A stretch of DNA of 64,000 nt from Phanerochaete sordida (GCA_019973155.2 BPQB01000077.1:1-64000), one strand, 5' to 3'; counted from the stretch's first letter, positions 24,051 to 37,424 are shown. Made by a program: numbers and translations. The notes: a model not told the origin generated them from the letters alone.

Positions 24051-26965
24051 CTACTATTTCTGTCATGTATATGAGGGGCGCGTGCGCCCGGTCTGTAATC
24101 CATTTTTCTATCGCGCGAATTGTTGGTCGCTGGCCGCATTTCACTCAGACTCTGCTGGGCGGCACGGTAGTGGGTGCATCCACATTTGGTATGTTGTTCC
24201 CGCGCCCCTTCCGTTCGCTCACGGTGGCGGCTGGATTACTCACTGACCCGCACCACTTCTACACCTGCGACGACTGCTCTATCTCGCAGTGTTGCCAATA
24301 GCTGCCTTGAGCGGATAAAGGTGTCATAGCGCCCCGTAGGTGTTCGGCGCCGCGTGCGCCGCACGCTCGACTCACGCACCGCGCTGGTCAAGGCCGAGAA
24401 CGCCGGCGCCGACTCCAAGCGCAATGTGGTACAGCGGCTCAAAGTCGTTCGCAAATGCACCGGAGACTGTGGGCTGATCATGCTAGTGCCAGTAGTAAGT
24501 ATAGCTCAGCTTACAAGCTGCAGATCGCGCTGGTATCACGCCGATCAACAGAGCTGCGCCCACCCTCCTTCCCCAGGTTCCTGACACCCGTTCGCATTTT
24601 TAGGGATAGAGTTTCGAGGCGCAAACTCTCAGCACAGGAAGAGTCTTCTCTGCACAAGTGCAGAAGGTACAGGATCAGAAGACTAGTCGCCAGGTAACTC
24701 GTTTGCTGCTTCTCAACTGACCTTATCGCTGCTCGCAGATTTGAAATCTCCCGTGAACCTTGGGCCGCAAGCCCTCGTTCCGTGAGGATTCAGCCGATTT
24801 TCACAAGGAATTCTCTTGGGCAATGCAGCTCCCCTGCGCGTACTGCACTGTGCAAACGTTCGTAAGAGCCGCACCAGCTTTCGAGAACGAGCGCCCACAA
24901 GACTAACCCCATGGAGATCGTCCAGGTACTACGGAAAGAGGCCACCGCTACGCCAGCTCGCGCCTCTAGCATTTTCCTCGCAGCGCTGCCGTTGTTCATG
25001 ACGCCGCAGGAGCTTGACTCAGCGTATGAATCCTTCCGTGCACCCGCCTCCTTAATTGCTAATTACTGCCACCGTAGCGGGGCCCCGCGCGGGCGAGCGA
25101 GAACACTGTGCCTCGAGCTAGAACCGCACCGCGGGCGCGTCTTCATTCTCCTCGAATTTCACAGGGAAGGTGCCCAATTTCACAGCGCCACCCGTTACGT
25201 TGGTCTCAGCTGCACCGGCGCGCATATGCAAATTGCGCTCACCCCGCGCACGGGTCCCGCTTATCCGATCCCGTCGTCGATAGGAATTCCGCGAACGCTG
25301 TCCGCTCGCCTGGTAGCGACATGAACGCGGCAGTGGCGCACGGTCTGAGCCATTCCAACCGCAAATTCTGGAACAGAAGTGCCGTCGAAGAGTGGTGTGG
25401 AGCACGCCGCATACAGTCGCTGGAGGGCAGCGACTCCAAGGTATCTCGATAGCCGAAGGCCTGTTTGCACCTGCTGGTACTGAGAAAAGTCCTCTACAGC
25501 GATTGCCCCATCGGCAGCGGCTGCATCGACGGTCTGGTACTCGCTACTCGCCTCCATCCTTTCGTCTGATACATGCTGAACGGGACTGGGCCAAAGGAAC
25601 AAACAGTACGCCAAGCCATCGAAGGCACAGTGTATTCCGTACATCCTACCGCCACTGGCCCGCGTTACGGTCATTTTCCCCAGCACCATGCCCGTCGGTA
25701 CGGCATAGTGAAATCCACGCCCCCGCAGCCGCCGTCAGACACGCCGCGCGGCCCCCAGTCTTCACACCCCACCCGCCGCGCCGCGCCCAGGCAGCGCGCG
25801 CCCGCGGGGCGCACGGCCCTTCTCCCGCCTTCACACGTCGCGGCAGCACCGTGGTCTCGGACATGGCCCATTAACACATTAACACATTCATCTCCCGTTC
25901 ATCTCCCATATGAGATCACCGCTGCCCGTCCCACCGTCCCGCCCACGCCACATTATGTGTTCCAGCCGTGCATGGGCCACGCCCGGCGCTCGCGCAGCCC
26001 CCGCAGCCCCCCGCCCGCGCCAGCCGCGCCCCCGGCCCTGCCGCCACGCCGCCCCGAGACGCCGCCCCGAGACCTGCCAGGCGCACGCCTGAGCCCCCGC
26101 CGCCGCCACACCCGCGGCGTATTCACATGCCGGCGCCGCCGCACCCGAGACACGCACGCACCTCAGAGCCATCGGAAGGGGCCCCGCGGAACACACCCAC
26201 GGCGCCGCGCACCCACGGTCATAGCGGGTGCGGCAGGACAGAGGCCCACAGACGCACACAGCCGCGTGCGCGCGTGCGTCCGGGTCGGCACGCCGAGGAA
26301 TGGACGAGTGTGCCTCCGCTGGAGGGAGCCGCGTGCGCCTGGCGTTGGAGAGCCTCGTGCCCCCGTGGGCCCTGCACGTCTCGCACCCTGAGCAGCGCAG
26401 AGCAGAGCAGCGCGTTCTGGGCCTGCGCTGCGTCATGGCGCCGTGCGCTGCGGGCGCGCGCTTGCGTCCGCGCTGCGCGGCACGAGCTTTGCTCGGGACG
26501 CTGCCTGGAGACGAACTTACTTCAAGTTAGCTGGCCTTCGCGAGGCGCGTGCGACGCGTGCGGCCGTCTGCGCGTCGATCGTCCGCGAGGCTGATGGACG
26601 GCCAGCGCGGACTGGCCCCGAGCGCCGAGCTCTAAACCGCCCGGAGGCGCGGGGTGCACGCGGCGCGGGCTCGTGCGCGCGTCGGGCCCGGAGGCTCGCT
26701 GCGGGGCGCCGGAACATAGGGGGTTCGGTTTGCACGGTGTGTCATTCCGGTTCGTGGGCGGTTCGTTACAGGTCGTGACGTGAATGCTACAGGAGGGGCG
26801 GGGCACGTACATATCGGTACAGCTAGAATAAAGAGGTGTGGGTGTGCATGCGAGGGTTCTGAGGTCCGTGGATGATGAGGGGAGGCGAAATGCAGATGGG
26901 AGCAGATGTGCATGGGAGACTGACCGGGGCCGATGTTCCAGAGATGGGGTATACTCGCGGCGGCG
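24051..26965. other. Gene-poor tract downstream of the P450 cluster
   Basis: About 2.9 kb. Long overlapping ORFs occur around 25.1-26.6 kb on both strands, but they are low-complexity, GC-driven readings without family resemblance or splice structure. Confidence 0.4.
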
Positions 26966-28162
26966 CTACGTGTGGTAGGCGTACCCGGCCGCCACGCGCT
27001 CGCGGAACGCGTGCGCCGGCGGGGCGTACGCGGGCTGCGCCTGCGCGGGCAGCGAGCGCAGGTCGGACTGCGGCCACGGATACGCATACGTGTACTCGTG
27101 GTACGCCGGCTCGGCGGGGCCGGGCGTGCTGTCGGGCGAGGAGAGCTCGGCGACGGGCGGCGCGTAGGCGTATGCGGGCGGGGCGGCGTCGCGCTCGAGC
27201 GGGACGGCCATGCGCGGGAGCGGCGGGATGAGGACGCCCATGCTCGGCGAGACGGGGTGCGCCTCGGGCGACGCGCTGGGCGAGACGCACACGCGCTCGA
27301 GCGGGCCGAACTCGCTCGGCGAGTCGTGGCGGTGGTTCTTGAGGTGCTGGAGCAGGTTGTCGTGGCGCGTGAAGAGCCGGCCGCAGTTGGGCTCGGTGCA
27401 CTGGAAGGCTGCGTGCGCGCGTGCGCGCCGTCAGTGCGCGGCGCGGACGGGGCCAGGACGGGCAGGGCACTCACGCTTCTCGTTCGTGTGTATGGAGCGC
27501 GTGTGCCGCTTGAGGTGCTCCGAGCGCGTGAAGACTTTGCGGCACTCGTCAACCGGGCATGCGTACGCCCTGCCGCTGCCAGGCTTGAGCAGCGTGTCCT
27601 TGGTGGGCACCGGGCGGCCGCGCGCCTTCTTGGTCAGGTTGGGGATGGCGACTGGATTGGGGCGGCGGATGCTCCTGCGGCCGGTCTTGGAGAGGCCCGA
27701 CTTGGGACAAAGGCCGTCGGCCATGGCGGGGCTGGGGTCGTCCAGGAAGACGAGAGCTGGGGAGGGCGGCGAGCTAGTCATGGAGGCCGAGTCAGGAGCA
27801 AAAGGTAGGGCTTGTGATTCGTACGACATAGGAGGGCTCTGTGGGATGGCGTCTGGGTGGGGCGCCAGGACCTGGTGGTCCCAGTGGGATGCGGCTAGCG
27901 GAGGGGGAGCTTGCTCGCCGCGATAGCTCATTGCAGGAGAGTTCTGTGGAGATGCGTCTGGCCGCCGACTTATGACGAGGAGAGGGGAGATACGCACCCA
28001 GGTATAGTTGTAATTGACATCCACGTATGTCTCGGGACCGAACTGACTCATTACTGGAGTTTCCATTCGTGACCTGGAGCTTTTGGCGGGGCGATTCGAG
28101 CTGGGGACAGGGGTCAGGGCGATGTGTCGTAGCGGGGAGACTAGGGGTGCTCCACCGTGCAT
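26966..28162 (-). CDS. C2H2 zinc-finger transcription factor A (Msn2/4-like)
   Basis: Three exons (27998-28162, 27475-27943, 26966-27408) give 358 residues from the first in-frame ATG. An upstream exon is possible because the frame stays open to about 28270 without an ATG. The first intron (54 nt) is a multiple of three without a stop. Two adjacent C2H2 fingers sit near residues 180-240: YACPVDECRKVFTRSEHLKR, then FQCTEPNCGRLFTRHDNLLQ. The second intron lies between them, right after HTNEK, in phase 1. A basic PNLTKKARGRPVPT block precedes the fingers. The flanks are Pro/Ser/Tyr-rich and probably activation regions. The finger pair is of the Msn2/4 stress-response type. It is paralogous to zinc-finger gene B at 33.0-34.7 kb. 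Confidence 0.85.
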
Positions 28163-31100
28163 ATAAGGGCTCGGGGCCGCCTGGAATCTGCCTCCGTCGA
28201 CGGGTGCTCGGCTATGCGAGCGTCGGTGTGCTGGTGCAGCTGGCGAGGGAGTGCGCCGTGGGCCAGACACGGGTGAGGATCGTGGAAGAGGGAGAGAAAG
28301 AGAGACATGGCGGGCCCCTATTTACATCTCCCCGCCAGTCTCGAATTGTCCATGTCGCAAGCCCATGACCGGCGTCCGTCCAGCCCAATCCGGCCACCCA
28401 GCCTTCGCGTGGGAGCCATGTGCGCGGGGGCCCTGCACGGCGCTCCGCTGCCCTGCTCGTCCTCGACCACCACCCGTCTGCGCGGCGTGCTGCCCTCGAA
28501 CGTTGCCTCCGCCCGCGTACGAGCTCGTCGCCCGCGCAGCGCGCACGCCCAGAATGAATGCTCCCGAGGCCCCCACGCCCGGCCCATTCCTCCCTCGCTA
28601 GCCCGCCGCGATGGCCCAGATACAGTTCCAGGCTGATCACATTCCTGAACCTTGCCGTCTTCCGTCCGGTGCTCCATTCAGCCCCAGTGTCCCCAAGCGT
28701 GCGAGGCAGCAGCGCTGCGCGCACCGCCTGCGGCTGCGCACGCCCTGCCACAGCGCATCCGTCACGCAGGCGCGCACCGCACCGCGCCTGCACGCCAGGG
28801 TTCCGTCGCGTCGTTAAAACGGCGAAAGGGTGAGCCACCACCTCGTCGGCAGCTCCTGCTGCCTCTCACTTCTCGCGCAGATTGGCCTCGTCTCTCTTCA
28901 CAGCTGCAGGCCGCCGCGTAGCGTATCTTGGCTGCAAACCCTGCGAAACCACGTCGATGTCCGGACAAAACTCATATGCAGTGCCGTAAACGTCTGACAG
29001 CGAGCGCACAGTGCACACAAGGAGCTGCGGAATATGAGCCGGCTCTCTGGACAAGCAGCCTATATCGCACACAGTGAGTCAGCCTGACTTGGTAGCCATC
29101 ACGCGTAGACCCACTCCGCACTTCCAGGTGCCAATCGCAGCGTCAGCCGACACCAGCACTGCTGTCTCGCTGTCGCGTCCGGGCTCATTCGTCCGAAGAC
29201 GATTACCCCGAGTTCGGACGCCTTCTGCCCCATTCGTCCCCCGCTTTGAAGGTTTCCGCCTCCCGTGCCGAGTCTGCGTAACGCTTCCTAGATGAATGCA
29301 TTCCTGCTTCGTTCGGGCAGTTCCACCAGCCGCCGTCAGACTTGCGTCACCGCCCCTTCCACAGCCCACGTCGCCACATCCGAGACACCGACAGGCCCCG
29401 CTGCGGCAAGCCTCCGCCTCGCGCTCTGCTGTGGCACCGAAGGCGAGCTCGCAGCGGGCGCGCGCGCGCACCCCAGGGCCGCAACTCAGGGTCCCGCCAA
29501 ATGGACGGCCGCACGGTCCGCCGTCAGCTGGGTGCGCCCGGCTGCGTTCGCACAAGGCCCTCGAGCCCTGCAGACGCGAGGCGCTCCGACGGCGGATGAC
29601 TCGCGCGGAATGCCCAGCCGGCCTTCCCAGAAGGGTGCCCAACCGTACCAAGGGTCCGCCCCCCGTCCTCCACAAGACTGCCGCGGCGTCCATTACGTCT
29701 GCCACGGGCACGCACGCCCGGTGCGTCCGAGCGCGACAGCGGGCACGCAGAGGCCCGCTGGCGGCGTGCGCATCGGGGCTCCCCGCCTGTGCGCTGCGGG
29801 GGCGTTCTCGCGGCGCGCGCGGGGGGGCCATCACGCGGCTGACGCATCGCTGCGGCGGCGCCGCTGCCGTACGCGCAGGCCCGCCGGCGCGTGCGCCGAG
29901 TGCGCTCCCCGATGCGGCCGCCTCTGGCGTGCTGCCGCGCACGCGCGCAGGGCGCACGGCGGTCCCACAGCCCTGCGCCGCCCGCTCGAGCCGCGCCTGC
30001 CTTGTTGGGCCCCCGCCGCCGCCGGCGTGCCGCGCGCGCGGCGCGATCCCACCGCTATGTCGCGCGCGACGCGCGGCGCGCGGCGGCGGGGCGTGGTCGT
30101 GCGTCCTCGCTCTTGCCCGCCGCCTGACTCTCTGCTGAGGGCTCGCCATGGCCCAGTGTGCGCCCCAGCCCTGTGTGCGCCGTGCGCCGCCGCTGGCGCG
30201 CTGCGCCGCCGGCCGCCGCGCGGTTCTCACTCGCTGGCGCATCTCGCCGCCGCGCAGGCCCTGTGATCCCTGGCGTGCCCATAGCGGGCGTGCGATCTAA
30301 GGTTCGGGATCTTCTGTGCGCCGCCTGCGCTGCCGCCGGGCCCGCGGGTGCTTCGGCGGGTCGCACGTTATCGTTCATTCGTCCTGGGGGCCCAGGGTCC
30401 GCGCCCGCGGCGCGGTCGTGTAGCGTAACTGTGCGTGCCGGGGAATGCGAGCTACGAGATGCCTCAGGACACAGTGAGATACGCCGTCGAATTCTAGACG
30501 AACGCCTGCGCGCAGACGCGACGTCTCCCGCGAACGCCGCAGAGCAAGCTGCGCGCATGTGAATACGCCCCGCGCAGAGAAGCATGAGCGCGGGAAAGCA
30601 GCGATAGCCCGCCCCATTCAAACCCTCGCGCAGGGCCGTCACGCTTCTCCGGCCGTTTGCGCGCGCCGCTGCGCCGAGCCCCCCGCCGCCGCCGCATCGA
30701 TATCGTCTGCGGCACGCTGTGCGGGTCAGAGAAGTCCTCCCGCGAGTGAAGGGGCTCGCGCCAGGACGAACAGTGCGCCGCCGCCCCCGCGCCTTCGCAA
30801 GGCCCGCTCATGCCGTCGCGCGTGCCGCAGGATCCGTAAGCGTACCGCCCCCGGCTTCGATTAGTGGCACAACGCGGCACAACGGCGAGGCGGGCGCGAC
30901 GACCAGCGCCATCGCCGTTGTGGCGTCTGCACCGCCCGCGCGCGGCGCTGCGGGCGCGCGGGCGCACATGGCTGTGGCGCCGCGCGGACGGGCGTGGGGC
31001 GGCGTGGTGTCGCTTGGGGTGCGCCGGGCAGGCCTCCGGATCCGGGGCTTGGCGGAACGTTGGAGCGGCTGCGTCTGCCTCCGCTGGCCCGACGCTCGCG

Positions 31101-33037
31101 CGGCCCGCGCGCGCTGCCGCACGCTCCCGCGGCGCCCGTTTCTTTTGTCTGCGGATCTCGGGATGGCGTAGCACGGCGGGCACGTCTGTTGCTCGGCCAC
31201 CTGGGCGAAGGGGACGGGGAACGTGGCTCTAGTGCCTCTGCGCAGGCGTTCTACAAATCCCCCAATCGCGCGCGAAGCCGGATTTGCAAATTGCGGGCGA
31301 TCGGGCTGCTGCGAGCGTGCCATGGCGGCGGCGGCGGCTGGGCGCGCGTGCGCTGGGCCGGGTGCGGGCAGGACGGCGTGGCACGCGTGCCGACGCGTGC
31401 GCCCGCCGCACGCCGTGCCGGGGCTGTCATGCATGATATCATCGCGTGCGTTCCTCGGCGGGATGATTGTCGAGGCGTTCGTGCGCGCGGTGCCTCAGGC
31501 TAGCGCAGGTGCGGACGCAGTTGGCACGTCAAGCACTGGCGATCAGAACGCCGGGACAGGGGGCGCGCACGGCGGGCCGACGGGAGCGACTGCTCAGCCT
31601 GCGCGGGCACGGTGGGTATGGCGGAGACCGTGAGGACGCGAGCTGCCCGCTCGCCGCGTCGCGTCTCACGCCGTGCCCGCCGCTGCAGTCGCGGTCCGTC
31701 GTCGACTTTGTCTTAGCGCGGCAGGCTGACCTGCACCTATGATCACGCTGTGGCGCTTTAATTATAGTTGGCGTCGCCGCGAACGGCATAGTGGCCTGCG
31801 AGGTGCCTCGCTCCTGTTTGTTCTGGACGTCATGTCCTCCTGACGCCGTGCGTGATACGGGCGACGAGCGTCGTCGTCGCGCGATAACTGCGATCAGGCA
31901 GGATCCTGGCCTGTGATAAGCAGCGCCCGTGACGGGGAACCTTAGATCGCTGCGCTGGTGTTGCAGATCCTCCTCTTCCGATACCAGCGGCCGCCCCGAT
32001 CCCCACAGGCCACAGGACCGCCCAAACGGGACGCGCGAAACGCGAGCGTGAACCACCGGCTGGGTGCGTCGGCGTCGGCGTCGCCAGCATTCCAGCGGCG
32101 GCCACCGCGAGGGCGTCGTCGGGGCGAGCCCTGTTTGTGATCGAGGCTTCTGTCTCGAAGGCGCGGACGGTTACCGCCTTGTGGCGGCGGGCGCCCGCCG
32201 TCGGGGAGCGCCAGCCGGGGAGCTAACGCTGTGCGCGCAGGGCTAACGCGAGATAGGCAGGCCGGGTGCGGCGGCTTGGCTCGGGGCTCGCGGAGGGCAC
32301 GAGCGAGATCGCCAGGGTGCCCCCTCAGACACGGCGCGGCAGCGACCGCGGCGCCGCGCTGCCCTCTGCGCCGCGGCGGGGGCCTGCTCGCGGTGCGGTT
32401 TCACCTGGGCAGACGTCTGCCGCCGCGTTCTGGAAGGCCGCTGCGGGCGTGCGGCGGTGTCGGATGGGCAGGGGAGACGGCGGGCCCGCCGAGCAAAGAG
32501 TCGCCGGCGGACCGATCACATCCGTCGCTCGTCGTTCCTGGGGGGACGAGACGAGATCGCGCGGCGAGATGTTTTGAATGTGTTGGAGCCTGGGCCTCGA
32601 GGCGTCATCCAGCGGCGACCCGCTGCTGCCCAGCAGCCGCCCGCGCAGGCCATGGAGGATGCCTGCCTAGCGTGCACAGCCCCCGGTCGGTTTCCAAATC
32701 GCTGGGCGAATTGCGCTCCCCGTTTGGCGCACAGGACGGGTTATAATCCCAAGCCTGGCGCACCTCCGCCCGGCCCTCTGCTCAGGACCCTCTCCGCCCC
32801 TGCACCCAGGTCTGCCTCTGCCTGTCCCCGCGCAGCCGCAGATCCCGCCGTCGCAGCCGTCGCCCCCGCGGCACAGCGTTCGCCCCCGATCCAGTAAGTC
32901 CCGCATTTGGCCACACCTCCCGCCACTCGAATTACCAAATCGCTCAAACCCGCCGCGGTTTCGCTTCCGTCAGCCCAGATCGTGCGCTGCCTGCTGACCC
33001 CGCCTCTTATAGCTCCCAGCCTCGTCCTCCCGCCGCC
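28163..33037. other. 4.9 kb GC-rich tract between divergent zinc-finger genes
   Basis: No gene recognised. Many long ORFs (up to about 390 codons) occur on both strands at 29.1-31.4 kb, but they overlap each other in several frames and are Ala/Arg/Pro-rich, as expected from high GC. A TATA-like tataagg lies near 28162 on the plus strand and tcttata near 33006. It may be an extended regulatory region of the two transcription factors. Confidence 0.45.
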
Positions 33038-34654
33038 ATGTCCCGCATGGAGTCCACTCTCTTCCTGTCCTACGCCGCCGCGCCCAACACCTTCTTCAGC
33101 CTCCAGGGAGACATGTACAACCAGGTCACATACCCGCCCAACCAGGGCATCGCCCAGCCCTCGTCCTTCATCCGCTCGTCGGCCTCGCAGCAGCAGCAGC
33201 AGCCGCACCCGTCGTCGCCCCGCCAGTACTACCCGCGAACGTACAGCCGCTCGCCGGGCGACTATCACGACGACTCGCTCTCCTCCTCGGGCTCGCCGTC
33301 GAGCTCCAACGGCATGGGCGCAGCCATGAATGTCCAGGAACACCCCCAGGACTTTGTCGCAGAGCCCAACTACACGTTCACGGCGACGACCGCGGCGATG
33401 CCGTACGCCCTCGATAGCTCTGTTCCGCGTGGCGTGACATACGTGCAGGACGGCCAGATCGGCTACACGCACATCCCCCCACACAAGTTCGAGCCGCCGC
33501 CGCCGCTCGACGGCCGGTACGCCGATGCGCCCGCCTACACCCAGGGCTACTTCGACCGCGCCGAGATGCAGTACAACCCGCCCGAGATGGCGTCCTACTA
33601 CGACAACAGCGGCGGGGGCCTGAGCCAGGAGCCGGCGCTGTCCGCGTACACGCTCAACGGTGAGTCGCCCGCACGAGTTCCGAGGCCGCCCCGCTGACGC
33701 CGCGCAGACGGCCAGCTCCCGTCCGTCGTCCACAGCTTCTCGCACAGCCCGCGCATGGAGCAGCCGGGCTCGCCCGCGTCCGTCTACACCGCGGGCTCGC
33801 CGCTCCTGCAGTACCCCCCGACGCCCGACGACGCGCCGCAGTACGTCAGCCTCCAGGACGTCTCGCCGTCGCCCACGGTCTCGCCCGACCAGGTCTACTC
33901 GGCGCTCCCCGCGCACTCGCCGCTGCTCGGCGCGTACGCCGTCGGCGCGCCCGCGTCGCCCGCGTCCGCCTACGACGAGGGCCTCTCGGACGTCACGCCC
34001 TCCGCGCGCCCGCCGAAGCGCGCGCGCACCGCGAGCAGCGACGGCGACAGCGCCGCGTCGCCCGAGAGCGGCGAGAGCGAGCGCGAGGACGAGGACGCGG
34101 ACGCGGACGACGACGAGTACCGCCCGGGGCTGCGCGAGGGCGGGCGCAGCACGCGGCGGCGCGCGGGCAAGGGCGCCGCGCGCGACGAGTCGCCGCTCGA
34201 CGGCACGAAGCCGCGCCTCGCGCCGCCGGTGCCGGTGCCGAACCTGACGAAGAAGAGCCGCGGGCGCCGCGTGCCGACGTCGCCGGTGCTGCTGTCGACG
34301 AACGGCGTCGAGAAGGTGCGTCGGGGGGTTTGCTTTGCGCGCCGCGCGCCGGTGCTGACTTTGCAGGATGCGCAGAACGTCCGCGGCTACCGCTGCAAGG
34401 TGCCCGGGTGCAACAAGTGCTTCCAGCGCGGCGAGCACCTGAAACGCCATGTTCGCAGCATCCACACGAACGAAAAGCGTGAGTCGCGCGAGCGTCGTGT
34501 GCGCCCGCCTCAGCGCTGACGTGCGTGCTCCACAGCGCACAAATGCCCGTACAAGAAATGCGGCAAGGACTTCAGCCGACACGACAACCTGCGCCAGCAC
34601 ATGCGCGTGCATAGAAACGAGCCGCTAGACTCTGAAGAGACAGGCTCGGGCTGA
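33038..34654 (+). CDS. C2H2 zinc-finger transcription factor B (Msn2/4-like)
   Basis: Four exons (33038-33659, 33708-34315, 34367-34478, 34536-34654), 486 residues. The long N-terminal part is rich in Ser, Pro, Tyr and Gln, and an acidic stretch (EREDEDADADDDEYRP) precedes a basic block PNLTKKSRGRRVPT. The two C2H2 fingers at the C-terminus are YRCKVPGCNKCFQRGEHLKR and HKCPYKKCGKDFSRHDNLRQ. An intron splits them after HTNEK in phase 1, exactly as in gene A. The shared basic block, finger linker and intron show that A and B are paralogues. The start is MSRMES; an in-frame ATG 12 bases later is an alternative. It is probably a nuclear regulator; targets are unknown. Confidence 0.88.
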
Positions 34655-36359
34655 AGCTCTCAGGTATCGGCCTCGACGGGTGCCTCGGTCACGGTTTCAC
34701 CTCGGTCTTCTCCTTCTTTCTCTTAGGGATTCTGGATCTCTAGGCTGTAACAATCTCTCCACGGTGTATCTATGGTATCTATTCCCTTGTAACACTAGCC
34801 CAGTCTCGGTTTGTAGCTCCCACTGTTGTAGCCCCCTAGCATGTACCAGTACCCCGCAGCTCTGTGCTTCTTCTCTCGCGCTATCCAAGGACCTTTTCCG
34901 CTCTCTCGCTCTCAATTAGACCATATCTGCACCCCACGGACACAAGCCTGCCCCCGATCGCCTCTATCGCGCGCACGAATTACACACAGGCCCGGCGTTT
35001 GAGGCGCACCCACGTGCCCCCGCGCGGGCCCAGCGGCGCAGCGCGTGGGTGCGCGTGCCTGCACATTTGGCCCCGCCGCGCGGCACACGCGCGCCCCGTG
35101 CGCCGTGCGCCCGCCCGTGCGACGCCCACGGCCCTCGGCACTCGCACGGCCCAGCAGAACAGAGTTCCGGGCGGCGGGCCCTAGCGCACGCCCCGATCAT
35201 GTCTCAGCGGCGCCCGCCCGGCCCTCGCCCGCGCAGGTGCCACAGCGAGCCCGAGCCCGCCAGCCCGCGCGGCCGGGGCAGCGGGGCACGGGGCACGGGG
35301 CGTTCTGGGGTGGCGGCTGCGCCGAGGTGGCCCGCTGGCCGATGGGCCGTCGGGAGTCAGGCGGTGTGTCTGCGCACGCACGAGACGTCTCGGGACGGGT
35401 GTGCTCCGTCGCGGACGCGCACCTGCGTCTGTCGCTCGGAAGCCCGGGAGGGCGTGCGCGACGCGCTAGCGGCGAGCGTGCTGTCCGCGCGCCGGACGGC
35501 TAGGCTGCAGGCGAGGCGCGGGCGATTTGTATTGGGGCCGGGGCGGAGACGCCACACTGCGTCCGGATCCGGTAGCAAGAAAGAGCGAGCCGTTTGGTAG
35601 CCTCATGTTCGACATTGATCCAGCGCAGCCTCACGCGCCTATCGCCCAATTGTCAGGCATGTCAAGTTGGACCCCAAAGCAGGGCGGCGCTGTGACTCAC
35701 CGTGGTCCGCGGACCGTCACGAGGCGCGCCCAGCGCAGAGGCTGTAGCGCGGCGCTCCCGATGACGGATGTCCGTATGTCGCGATGATGGTGTCTGCCTC
35801 GGCGACCGTTCGCTGGGTAAAGTATTCGGGGACACGATGTGTGCGAGCTGGGCCGGTCTTTTCGAGTGTCGGTGATCTAGTCGACGCGAAGCGTCCTCGC
35901 GCCTCAGATCGTGTACAGCTTGAGATAAGCGTGTCCAAGTCCGATTGTAATTGTCCGCCGCCGACACTAGTCCATCAGAAAGAAACAGGTCAGCACCTTG
36001 AAACGACTTGATACAACCTTTAGAGTGTGCAGAACGCAACAGTCTGGACCATCAAGGAACGAGGGCATGTGTCTGCACGCTTCGTATCAGGCGACTTCGG
36101 ATTGGACCGTAGACTGTCTTGATAGCTCCACATCTGAGTCGAAATTACAAGTTTCTATGAATACAAGGCGGTGGTATGGATGGAATGCACTGTCACAGTC
36201 CAGGCTTAGCACGGTATGCATCGATAGGAAGGGCGGAACTTACAGATACGGTACAGCATCAGGTTAATTGCAGTTGAAACATGCAAGCAAACAGTAAGAT
36301 GAGGGTTCATAGAACGAGGGTACGAAGGCAAGCGGGATGTCACGCCAGACGCGGGCGCG
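34655..36359. other. Intergenic tract, no gene recognised
   Basis: 1.7 kb of GC-rich then more balanced sequence between converging zinc-finger gene B and centrin. No gene, RNA or repeat is recognised. Confidence 0.4.
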
Positions 36360-36975
36360 CTACGCATCGTCCGTCATGATGGCGAAGAATTCTTGTTCGT
36401 TGATCTCGCCGTCCTGGTCCAGGTCGAACTCGTCAATCATGGCTTGCCTGTGTCAGTTCAGGTTAGTCTGGGCCATGACAATAAAGAAAGGCTAACGCAC
36501 AGTTCATCATCCTCTAGCCTGTCCCCAATCTCCTTGGCCACACGCCGCAGGTTGCGGAGGCTGATCTTGCCCGTGTTGTCGTCGTCAAAGAGCTGGAAGG
36601 CGCGTCGGATCTCTTCCATGGGGTCTCGTGCAAGTATCCGCTCGCTCACTAGGAGAAGAAGCGCGTCCGTCAGTCGGTCGGCCGAGTCGCGACACGGGTG
36701 CACTCGACTCAACTGATTTTCGCAAAGTCCTCAAAGTCCATGAGGCCGTGGCCCGTCTTATCGTGGTCGCGAAGGATTTTCAGGACCTCTGCTTTCTTCA
36801 TATCAAAGCCAAGTGCCCGCATGGCGACCTTGAGCTCGTGATAGTCGACGCAGCCGTCCTTGTCGGTGTCGAAGAGCTCGAAGGCCTCCTTGATCTCCTG
36901 CTTCTGCTCGTCGGAGAGTTCTGGCCTGGAGTGCGTGCGACGCTTCGCCTTTTGCGCTGCGGACGATCCGTACAT
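36360..36975 (-). CDS. CDC31: Centrin (Cdc31-type EF-hand protein)
   Basis: Calcium-binding protein of the spindle pole body, also found in mRNA-export (TREX-2) and DNA-repair complexes. Three exons (36714-36975, 36501-36648, 36360-36447) give 165 residues. The basic N-terminus ([13 protein letters not shown]) is typical. EF-hand loops: [12 protein letters not shown] (1), a degenerate [13 protein letters not shown] (2), [12 protein letters not shown] (3) and [12 protein letters not shown] (4). The linker [13 protein letters not shown] and the tail FFAIMTDDA match the family. The second exon begins directly after cctag and joins in phase 1 to give [12 protein letters not shown]. The gene is divergent from the dioxygenase gene 497 bp away. 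Confidence 0.95.
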
Positions 36976-37417
36976 CGTTCGGTGTGGCTGACGCGAAGAA
37001 GTGGGAGGAGAGATGGGGAGCCTGCACGCGTTGTGTTCAAGAACAAGGTCAACGCGCACCGCGAGCGCGAGAGGCACGCGGCCGCGCGCCGGCCGGCGAA
37101 CTGCCAAATGTAGCGCCGGCGCGCCACCCCACGCTGTGCTATCGCCGGCCGGTGGCCGTTACCCCGCATATGCGCCGGGCCCCGTCTGGACGCTGAGGTC
37201 AAACCTCGACCATCCCCTGCGTCGTGTGCGACCTGCTTGGCGGCGGGCGACAAAGCCAATGCGTGTTTGAACTCGAGTCCTCTGACCCATGCGTCGAACT
37301 CTTTCTGCGGTCTTCGTCCGACATCAGCCTGCATACTGTCAGAGATATCTGCTTCACCCTGCCACGCGGAACATAAGATACGCTGCTGCCGGCCCAATTT
37401 CCAGACCGTCGCAGCAC

Positions 37418-37424
37418 TATATAT
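37418..37424 (+). promoter_or_regulatory. TATA box of the xanthine dioxygenase gene
   Basis: TATATAT, 48 bp before the ATG at 37472. Its position supports that ATG over upstream in-frame ATGs, which would lie before the transcription start. Confidence 0.6.

Noticed and set aside
25261..25689. 142-codon minus-strand ORF with some coding-like composition
   Set aside because: No homology recognised, no start context or intron evidence, and overlapping ORFs on the other strand.
29079..30266. Long overlapping ORFs (up to 387 codons) on both strands
   Set aside because: Ala/Arg/Pro-rich readings in several frames of very GC-rich DNA, with no family motif or splice structure; expected from base composition.
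32741..34612. 623-codon minus-strand ORF
   Set aside because: Antisense shadow of zinc-finger gene B, whose fingers and introns are on the plus strand.
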